Part shown: positions 52,659-61,200 of the stretch, in pieces
Position numbering within the stretch: the first letter of the stretch is position 1
Layout: each line of letters begins with the position of its first letter
From: Cafeteria roenbergensis
Taxonomy: Eukaryota > Sar > Bigyra > Bicosoecida > Cafeteriaceae
Assembly (NCBI GenBank): GCA_008330645.1
Contig: VLTN01000013.1
Span: 1 to 64,000 of the forward strand
Reading direction: 5' to 3'
DNA: 64,000 nt
Notes under the pieces: generated by a model
What the model saw: the letters and a program-made list of their open reading frames with translations, nothing else
Told to the model about the DNA's origin: nothing
Databases searched by the model: none
Made by a program: the position numbers and the translations under genes

Positions 52659-55600
52659 TCACATGCGCGCAGCGGCGAGCGCATCGACAAGCCGCGCCGT
52701 CGCGTCAGCGCGCCGCCTGGCGTCGCTGCGCGCCGCTAGCGCAGCGGCTGTCGCGCCCGCGACCGCTGCCGCCGCCACAGCATCTCCCCGAAGGCGCCTG
52801 CCCCGCACTGCGCGCGCCACGCCCAGGAGGAGGCTGGCGCCGCAGATGCTCCAGACCCCGACCTCTGCTGCGGCAGCCGCGGCCCCCATCGGCAGCACCG
52901 GCGGCAAGTCGGGCGCGGCTCTGCGCGCGGCGGCTTCGTCCACGGCAGCGCGAGGGGCTGTCAAGTCCGCGTGCAGCTGCGCCCAGGCACGGTGGGAGGC
53001 GGCTGGCCACTCCACCTTGGGCTCGGGCGGCGTCGCGAACCCCGGCGGGACGTGAGTGCCCCCAAGCCGCGGGGCCGACAGGACAGAGTCGGGGATGTCT
53101 AGAGGGACTCCCTGGCCGTCAGAGGCTCCCTTGGAGCCGGCGGGGGCAGGGGGCGGCGGCGGCGGCGCGACCCGAACCCTTGCCGTGGACACGGCCGCGT
53201 AGCCGTACGGGTCGCACCGGCGGGCCTGCACCAGGCCGGCGAAACAATCCTCCGGTGCCGGGAGCAGCGCGCCCGCGGCGCGCAGCTGCGCCACCGCGAG
53301 CTTGTCGGCCAGCGAGTCGTCGTCGCCCGCCGATGCAAGGCTGGATGTCGGCGCCAGCCGTGTCACCCCGTCTGATGCCAGCGGCCACTGCGCGAGCGGT
53401 GGTGTGCTCGCGGCCAGGTCAGCTGCAAGAAGGGCGTCCACCGCCCGGAACGGCGCGCCAGCCGCGCCCGCCCGAGCCTTCGACTCAGCAGCAGCAGCAG
53501 AGGCAGCAGAGGCAGCAGAGGCAGCAGATGCAGCAGCTGCCGGCGCCGCAGCGTCGCATGCTGGCGCGCCCAGGTCTGGGCCACGAGGGAGGCTCTCCTG
53601 GACAGAGTGTTCCGTTGCTCCGGCGGCGAGGCCGGCCCCGGGGGAACCTGCTCCGTCTGCGCCTCCCGCAGTTGCGCCCCCGGGTCGCTCAGCCGAGGCT
53701 GCAGCGCGTCCTGCTGGCGTGTCAGGGGGGCAGCCAGCCGAGGGAGCCTCGGCAGGTTGCTCGTCCCGGCTAGCGGCGGCCCGCCCAGGCGCTTGGCTGG
53801 GAGCCGGGTGGCCACAGGCCGGCGCTGCCGCCCTGGCCAGCGGAACAGCCGGGTCGTCCCCCGGGAGGTCCGCGCACAGCGCGGCGTCGAGGGCGGCTTG
53901 CAGCGGCCAGAGTCGCTCGTGCGGCACCAGCACCACCACGGACGACGCCGAGTAGGCAGGGGCGGGGCCAGGAAGGCCCGCCTGCCTCGCAAGGCCCCGG
54001 AGAAACCTTCCCCCGAAGGGTAGGGCTCCACCCCCCGGAGCGTCGACGGGGCGAGCCGACGCCGCCGCGGCCCTCACAACGCGAGCCAAAGCCACTCCCT
54101 CCGACAGGCAGCCTACCGGATCGGCGGCGAGCGCGGAGCGGCCGGACACCGCGGCGAGGGCTGGCCAGTTGGCGTCTGCGAGCAGTCGCGCAACGATGAC
54201 CGCGGAGGGGGCGGCTGGCGACGGAAGCGTGAGCCCGGAGCGGGACGGAGACGGCAGCACTCCGTTGAGAAATGTGGACTCTAGCAGCTTCACGTTCCGC
54301 TGGTGGGCTTGCGCGGAGGCGCGCGCCTTGGCGGCGGCGGCATCGGCCTCGGCCGAGGCGCTGGCGCTGTCGGAGGCGGGGTCATCATCGCGCGACGGCG
54401 AGACGGCTGCAGCCAGCGCTGCCGCCGCACGGCCCCAGGCCGCGGCGAGCCAGCGGGCGGCCGAGGCCGCGCTGGAAGACGGCGGGCGCTCGACCGTGGG
54501 CACGGGGCCTGCGGCGGAGCGCATGACAGTGCTCCTTGCGAGCAGGGCGCGGCGGCTGTGGAGGGCGAAGGGTAGGGTGGTTTCGCCCTCGGCCGCGACG
54601 GGCGAGGCCACCCAGAAGGCCGGAACGATGGCTGTGAGAGGCAGGGGCTGGAGCAGCAGCCCGTTGTGGGGCCCCAGTGCCGTGAAGGTTGCGGCGTTGG
54701 CGGGCTGCGGGCGCAGCGGCAGGCTCGCGGGAGGCTCTGGTTGCAGCAGCTGAAGCGACGCGGGCGGCAGCAACGGAGGAGGGTCCGACGACCCGGCGGC
54801 TGCCAGAGCCGCGGCCGCAGCTGCGAAGCGAACGGAGTTGCGGCCGGAGGGCTGCTCGCCGCCCGTGGCGCTGCCCGGCTGCTGCTGCCACCGCTGCTGC
54901 TGCTGCTGCTGCCGCTGCTGGGCGAGCGGAAGGCTGTCGTCGTGGCCGGCGAGGCTGTCTCCCGAACGACCAGGCCGCTGGTCACCCTGCTGGGCGAGCC
55001 GTTTCTGATGTTGGTCCGCAGACGCCGCGCCCAGCACAGCCGGGGCCGCCAACCTGCCACCACCCATCGCCTGTAGCGCCTGCGGGGAGCGGCCGCCGCC
55101 TGCGAAGGCGAGCAGAGAGGCGGCCGATGCCGCGGGGGGGGCGCCGCTGCCGCTGCCGGTTCCGGTTCCGGTTCCGGTTCCGCTGCCGGAGGCGCGTTCA
55201 GAAGTGGCAGCGCCGGCGGCTGCGGCAGGGCTAGGGCGCGCCCCCAGGGGCCACCGGCTGGCGTCCTTGTCGAGAGAGCGCTGCAAGGCGGCTTGGCGCC
55301 CAGCCGCCGCCGCGGCCGCTAGCGTTGAGGCGACCAGCACCGAGGCGTGTCGCGCGCTGCGAATTGCATTTGCGGCGTGAACAGCGCATTCGGGGCCAGG
55401 CCCAGGGGCGGAGGCCGCTGCGGCAGCCGCAGACGAAGCGGGCCCGACAGTGGCATCCGCAGCGGTTCCGACAGCGGCACCCGCAGAGGGCCCTCTGGCA
55501 GTGGCCCCGGCAGCGTTGCTGGCCGCGCTGAGGGCGGCCTGCACCTCCACCCGCCCGCCCGCCGCGCAGCTGGCGGTGAACGCGGCGGCCCGCTCCGCCT

Positions 55601-56777
55601 GCCGGAATGCGCCGCCGGCGACGCCCTCGCCCTCCCAGGGCATGGCCTCTGCCAGAGCGGGCAAAGCGAGCTGGCACTCGAGCAGGTTCACCTGCGCCGC
55701 CAGGAGTGCGCCGCGGTGGGGCGCAAACAGCCGGTCTGACACCACGTCGCTCACGGTGGGAGACGCCTCGGCGCCGACGCCGACGAGCGGCACGACGCCA
55801 ACCGGCGTGGTCGACAGCAGCCAGCGGAAGGGGGTGCCCAGGGCGTCCCCGAGAGCCAGCGGCCCGTCGTGCCACGGGAACTCGGCCCGCATCGCGTCCA
55901 TGAGCCTCATGTGGCGAGTGGGACCGCGGCGGCCGAGCAGCACTGGCTCGAAGGCGAGCTGCTTGTCGTGGCGGGAGAGCAGCCCCCGGGCGGTGCGCAG
56001 CCACGCCACGGCGCTGTCTTGCTCCATGGACGCGCCGCCACTCTGGTCTGCGGCGGTACTCCCGGGCGCCCGCGAGTCCGCGGGGCTCCCGACAAAAGGC
56101 GCAAAGGGGCTGCGCACGTTGCCGTCAGCGTCCACGCCGCGGAGGCGAAACCACGCGTTTGGGTCCTCGTTGAGTGCACGCGCCACGTCCCACGGGTCCA
56201 GGTCAAGGAGAGGCCAAAGCGGGCTCGTCGCGGCGCTCCTTCGCCACGGAAGCAGGGCGCGAGACGCTTGCAGAACCACGTCGTGCAGGCCCGCCGCCTG
56301 CGCCCCTCCCAGCCCTATCCCGAGGCCTTGCGGCTGCCCAGACGCCACATCACCGTCGCTGTGTTCAGGCGCGGCTATGCGTGCCTGTGCTTCTCGCGCC
56401 GGCCGGCGGGGCAGCGGGTCGAGGCCGAGTGCCGCAACATGGCTTGGCCGCGAGGCACGAATCAGCTCGATCCAGGCCGGCGTGGCGCTCGCGAGCTCGC
56501 CCCTGTCGGCGGCTACAAAGATGACGTCCACAGCAGTGATGGGGCGCTGCGGCCCGCTCGCTGTGCCGGAAACGCGACTTGCGCCCAACGTGGCCGACTC
56601 CAGCTGTTCCGATTCGGGCAGAACGCCGCCTTCCAGCGTCTGGGCGCCCTGCACCACGTAGGAGCGGAGTGCAATCGACTCCCGGCTAACAGCGGAGCGG
56701 ATGCTGACGGGAAGGGAGGCCGTGGCCTGCGCGAACCGGCGCCGACGGTCCGCTTCGATTGCCAGGGCCGCTTCCAT
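52659..56777 (-). CDS. Unrecognised large Ala-rich protein with C-terminal hydrophobic segments
   Basis: The ATG at 56777 (MEAALAIEADRRRRFAQATA) gives 1,372 residues. The start is directly preceded by gagggcgCAG, so this ATG could instead be the first codon of an internal exon with a 5' exon upstream. The N-terminal third looks globular (ITAVDVIFVAADRGELASAT, PLLDLDPWDVARALNEDPNA, GDALGTPFRWLLSTTPVGVV). The middle is low-complexity, with GSGTGTGTGTG and poly-Gln stretches. Near the C-terminus are hydrophobic stretches VGVWSICGASLLLGVA and AVAAAAVAGATAAALAA separated by RGRRLRGD, consistent with a membrane hairpin or tail. No family is recognised. Confidence 0.6.
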   Translation of the reverse strand: MEAALAIEADRRRRFAQATASLPVSIRSAVSRESIALRSYVVQGAQTLEGGVLPESEQLESATLGASRVSGTASGPQRPITAVDVIFVAADRGELASATPAWIELIRASRPSHVAALGLDPLPRRPAREAQARIAAPEHSDGDVASGQPQGLGIGLGGAQAAGLHDVVLQASRALLPWRRSAATSPLWPLLDLDPWDVARALNEDPNAWFRLRGVDADGNVRSPFAPFVGSPADSRAPGSTAADQSGGASMEQDSAVAWLRTARGLLSRHDKQLAFEPVLLGRRGPTRHMRLMDAMRAEFPWHDGPLALGDALGTPFRWLLSTTPVGVVPLVGVGAEASPTVSDVVSDRLFAPHRGALLAAQVNLLECQLALPALAEAMPWEGEGVAGGAFRQAERAAAFTASCAAGGRVEVQAALSAASNAAGATARGPSAGAAVGTAADATVGPASSAAAAAASAPGPGPECAVHAANAIRSARHASVLVASTLAAAAAAGRQAALQRSLDKDASRWPLGARPSPAAAAGAATSERASGSGTGTGTGTGSGSGAPPAASAASLLAFAGGGRSPQALQAMGGGRLAAPAVLGAASADQHQKRLAQQGDQRPGRSGDSLAGHDDSLPLAQQRQQQQQQRWQQQPGSATGGEQPSGRNSVRFAAAAAALAAAGSSDPPPLLPPASLQLLQPEPPASLPLRPQPANAATFTALGPHNGLLLQPLPLTAIVPAFWVASPVAAEGETTLPFALHSRRALLARSTVMRSAAGPVPTVERPPSSSAASAARWLAAAWGRAAAALAAAVSPSRDDDPASDSASASAEADAAAAKARASAQAHQRNVKLLESTFLNGVLPSPSRSGLTLPSPAAPSAVIVARLLADANWPALAAVSGRSALAADPVGCLSEGVALARVVRAAAASARPVDAPGGGALPFGGRFLRGLARQAGLPGPAPAYSASSVVVLVPHERLWPLQAALDAALCADLPGDDPAVPLARAAAPACGHPAPSQAPGRAAASRDEQPAEAPSAGCPPDTPAGRAAASAERPGGATAGGADGAGSPGAGLAAGATEHSVQESLPRGPDLGAPACDAAAPAAAASAASAASAASAAAAESKARAGAAGAPFRAVDALLAADLAASTPPLAQWPLASDGVTRLAPTSSLASAGDDDSLADKLAVAQLRAAGALLPAPEDCFAGLVQARRCDPYGYAAVSTARVRVAPPPPPPAPAGSKGASDGQGVPLDIPDSVLSAPRLGGTHVPPGFATPPEPKVEWPAASHRAWAQLHADLTAPRAAVDEAAARRAAPDLPPVLPMGAAAAAAEVGVWSICGASLLLGVARAVRGRRLRGDAVAAAAVAGATAAALAARSDARRRADATARLVDALAAARM
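54885..54925 (-). repeat. Gln-rich repeat in the unrecognised large protein
   Basis: Near-consecutive Gln codons encode QQRQQQQQQRWQQQ. This is a trinucleotide tract that may vary in length; a second imperfect CAG/GAGGCAG run lies at about 53488-53540. Confidence 0.7.
55153..55190 (-). repeat. ggttcc hexamer repeat coding GTGTGT
   Basis: Five to six copies of a ccggtt/ggttcc hexamer encode alternating Gly-Thr and Gly-Ser in the minus-strand protein. Confidence 0.85.
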
Positions 56778-58288
56778 CTGCGCCCTCCGCCCGAGCGTCC
56801 CCAAGGCAGCGAGTTGCCGGGCTCAGGAGCGGCACACGGCAGCGGGCGAGTGCCTCAGCCGGGCGTGCCGGCAGCAGCGAGGAGGGGTCGCTACGCGCGC
56901 CGGGCAGAGTGCAGAACCCTCGCTTTTTTGCGACGGGCCGCCCCATGCGGAAACTTGCCGATTGCTGCAGCTCGCCAGCGGTCCGCTCCCGCGCCCCGCG
57001 CGGAGGCGCTTGCCGCACGATCGCAACCCCCGGCCGCCCCCCCCACCTGCAATGCCATCGAGCCGCAAGGGCCCTACTGCCCAGCCAGGGTGCGCGTGGC
57101 ACTGCGTGTGTTGCTCGCGTCGGCAAGTGCTGCCAGACGCTTGCTCGTCCGTAGCTGGGTCAGCGCGTGGCAGGGAGGCGCTCCTGGGCGCGCCGCGATC
57201 ACTGGCAGTGTGCGCCCTCCAGTCTGCTGGTCGGCGAACCGCTGCGCAATGACTGACGGCCCGCAGGCAAGCGACTCAAGCCGTGCGGTTTTCGCCGCAG
57301 TGGTGCCCTGAGGCAGTGCCAGCATGGCCACCACGCTCAACCTCGGGCCGGCCGGGCCCTGCGAACACTTCGGAGCCCCGGGGTCCCCTCCTCGTGCTCT
57401 CCCTCAGGAACGGCCAGAGCGGCCGTGGCCGGCGGCAGGACTCGGTTTGCCCTCCGCCTCGCTTCCGTTCGGGGAGGGGCTGCGTTGCTCTGCAATGCGT
57501 CGAGCGACTGCGCGACCTGGGGTGGAGGTCGACCGCACTGGCCGCGGCCGCTTCGCTGGATCGGCCAACCGTCCGTGTGCGTGAGACAAGGCCCGAGCCA
57601 GGGTGGCGGGCCGAGACGGCTCGAGTGCGCTGGCCGTATTTTGCGTGAAGCGCGCAGTCGATGGAGCGTGGCTGGGTCAGGGGCGCGCGGCTCTCCCCTC
57701 GCTGCGCCCCCAGCTTGGCGGCAGGCGTCCTCGCGTGCCCACTCCCCTCGTGCTCGGCCCTTGGCCGGCAGATCGCCTGCGCGGTCGAGCTGGCCTGAGG
57801 GCCGACGCGATTGCTCGGCAGCAGCCAGGGGATCGTCCGGGGCACTCCAGGCGTGTCGGCCGCCGGCCGAACCAGCGAGGCCCCGGCAGGCCGCGGGCAG
57901 CGCTGCCGGTGCCCCAGCCCTCTGGCAGGCCGGGCCTCTTGCTGCGGGAGCGAGGCGCGGCCTCTCGGGTCGCAGCGGGAGGCCGGGGCGAGGCCGTCAC
58001 GGACAGCGGCGGCTGCGGGCTGGCAGCAAGCTGCCAAAGAAGGCGCCGTGTCGCTCGGCCCTGGAGTCAGTCACTGCGCAATCGGCGCGCTCTCGCCCAG
58101 CACGAGCCCTACGCAACGCGCCCTCGCCCGCCTGGCCAGGCGAAGCACCACTCTCTTTCCCCGCGGCGACGCCCCTCTCCGCCCCGCCGCCCCTTGTCCC
58201 CGCCGCAGGCTGCTTTGCGCCGACTGCTTCGGCGTGACGTTGTCTCCGACAAGACGATCGCTGCACCTCGCCCCTGTGCGAAGCGACA
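56778..58288. other. 1.5-kb divergent upstream region with one candidate small frame
   Basis: The region separates a minus-strand gene from the plus-strand receptor gene and should hold both promoters. On the minus strand an 82-codon frame from the ATG at 57322 (MLALPQGTTAAKTARLESLA) to 57074 has a fair start context and protein-like composition. It could be a 5' exon of the 52659-56777 gene or a small gene, but I found no convincing donor. Other open frames are Arg/Pro/Gly-rich shadows. Confidence 0.4.
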
Positions 58289-61200
58289 ATGCGCGCGTTC
58301 GCAGCGGTAGCGTTTGTCGCAACGGCATCACTTTGCTGGGCCGAGCCTCTTCGCTTTCAGCTGGATGTTCCCGACCAGGTGGAGGCACTCGTGGACGTCG
58401 CGCTGAGCAACGGGTGGGCGCGCATTGCGTTCGCGCGCCTGCCGTCGTTCAGCGCCGGCCAGGCCGCCGCCGACTCGCAGGCAGAAGCGGCGCTGAACCT
58501 GACGCTGCGGAACCACAACCTGCCGCAGTGGGCGCTGGACGATGCCCAGGTGGTCGTCGCCACACCGCTCACGTCCGCGGCCATGGCCGCGGCTGCGGCT
58601 TCGGCGGCGTCGAGCGCCAGCGCGCGGCTCGCCCTGCTTGCGACGTCGTGCGCGTCTGGCGAAGGAAGCAACGACCCTGCAGCCGCTGCAGCCTCCGTGG
58701 GAGCCCCCTCGGCGGCTCCCGGCCAGCCGGCGCTGCGGCTGCCGCCCGCTGGGTCGCTGTGCGTGCGCGTGCTGCCGCCTGCAATGGAGGCCGCGAGGGG
58801 CTCCAACGTGACGGCCGCAGGCGAGGCCTGGGCCGCGGGGCCTGGCGCGACTGCGCGCACAGCCGCTGCTGCCGCTGCTAGGGAGTGGGAGGGGCTGTCG
58901 TATGGCCCGGTGACGAGCCTGTGCGGCGCCAACTGCTCCTCGGGCGTGCTGCGCCAGGCCTTCGTGTGGGAATACGTGCTGGGCCCCGACACCGCGCCGC
59001 CCTCCGGCGCTGGCGTGCGCCGCTTCCTCGAGACAGGCACGTCCAACCGCACCCGCTGCGGCGCTCCCACGGCACTGCTCCCTCCCGCGGGGCGCTCGCT
59101 GGTGCTGGGCCAGTCGACGCCCCTCACGGGGGCAGCGGCCAGCCTCGGCGTCGGGATGCAGCAAGGCATGATCAAGGCGCTCCGCGGGCACCCGACGTCC
59201 CACGGCCGCCGCCTCGTCCTGCTCTCCCTCGACGACGGCTACGTTCCTTCCCGCACCGCCGCGAACGCCCGCAAGCTCGTGGAGGAGGTGGGCATCTTCG
59301 CCATGGTGGGCTCCGTGGGCTCCGCCACGGGCGCCGCGGTGGTAGACTACCTCAACGCGATGCGCGTGCCGCACATCGGGCAGCTGTCCGGGGCCAACGT
59401 GTTCCGGTACCCGCCCCGCAGGTACACCATCAACGTCCGCGCGGCCTACGCCGACGAGGCGGCGGCCATGGTGGACGAGGTGACGCAGTTCGGGCTCTCC
59501 AAGGTTGCTCTCATCGCCCAGAACGACACGTACGGCGAGGCGGGGCTGGTGGGCCTCCAGACGGCCCTCAGCCCGCGAGGGCTCAAGCTGCACAGCGTGG
59601 GGTACTACCGCGCGTCCGACATCGCGGGCACAACTGAGGGCGCCATCGCGGCCATCAACGGCACGGACGACCACCCCGAGGCGGTGGTGCTGTTTGCCCT
59701 GACTGACGCTGCGGCCATCGCGCTGCCCATCCTGAAGCAGCAGATGCCCTCGGCGGCTTTCCTGCTCGCCTCGCCCATCAGCCCCTCCGCACTGGTCGCG
59801 GCCCTGGCGGCGAACCCGCGCGTGGGGTCCACTGGGGCCGCCGTGGCGCTGATGGACGGCATCTTCATCGCGCAGGCGGTGTGGCCGCCGCGCCTCGAGG
59901 TGGGCGACTCCACCCGCGAGGCCGTGGCGTGGGTGGAGCAGGAGGGCGTCTACGCGGCCAGCCTCGTGGCCCTGGGTCTGGACGCGATCCCCAGCGCCGA
60001 CCCCGGGCAGTGGACGGGCGAGGACCTGCTGAACGCCATCAGCGACAGGTCAGTGTTCCGCGTCAGCACCGGCGCAGCGGGCGGCGGCGACATGCACCTG
60101 CTCGGACCGTACTCCGTGAACTGCTCCCAGGGCATGCGCAGCGTCATCAAGACCCGCATCTCCAAGCCGCCGGCCGGCTCTGCCGCTGCCGGGCCCGGGG
60201 AGGAGCCGTTCGTCACCACAATCACCGGCGAGTTCAAGTTCTCTTCCTGTGGCGTGCTTGACACGTCCGCCATCGAGGCGGCAGAGCCGCTGGTGTTCGG
60301 GCAGGTCGTCCCCTTCTCTGCGCTGAACGACTGGGCGGAGCAGATGGTCCTGGGGGTGAGGGCAGCCTTCGACGACGCCAACCGGGACGGCGGGATTAAC
60401 GGCCGCTTCGTGCAGCTGGTGACGGCCGACGACGGGTACAACCCGGCGCTGGCCTCGATCGAGGTCAGGAGGATGGTGGAGGAGCAAAAGGTTCTCGCCG
60501 TTGTGGGCACTGTGGGCACCGGCACGGCGCTCGCGATGCTCGACTATCTGGAGCCGCTGCACGTGCCGCTGGTGGCGCCCGTCAGCGGGGCGCGGGAGCT
60601 GCGGCGGCCGTTCCGGCAGGGTGTCGTGAACATCCGTGCCTCTTACGACGACGAGGCGTTCCTGCTTGTGGACACGGCGGTGCGCGCCGGCCGCACGCGC
60701 TGCTCCGTCTTCTTCCAGGACGACGGCTTCGGCCGCTCCGGCTTGGAGGGGGCGCGCGTCGCGCTGTGGAACAACGGCCTGGCCATCCACTCCAACGCGT
60801 CGTACGACCGGGCGGTGGGCAACACCAGCGCCGCCCTGCGGGAGATGAGCCTGCGCACGCCCCCCGAGGCGGTGGTCATCTTCGCTGTCACGGCGCCGGC
60901 AATTGAGTTCATCTGCGCCTCGTCTGAGCTGCCGGCGTGGGGGGGCGTGTGGTACCTCCTGCCCTCGGTGGTCGGGGAGAACTTTGGCGAGCAGCTCGGC
61001 GACTGCGCCGCCAGGGTCCGTGTGTTCGTGTCAAGAACGCTGCCCGACCCGGGAAACGCCACCGTAGGCGTGGTTGCGACGTTCCAAAAGTCCGTTGACA
61101 GGCGGTGCGGCGCGACGGGGGCCTGCCCCTACACGTCCCAGGCGCTGGAGGGCTACCTCGCGGCGCGCCTGCTGCTGCAGGCGGTGGCGCGCGCGGGCCC

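Noticed and set aside
57312-57584. A small plus-strand gene (MATTLNLGPAGPCEHFG...)
   Set aside because: The start context is fair, but the sequence becomes Pro/Arg/Gly-rich shadow with no domain or splice logic.
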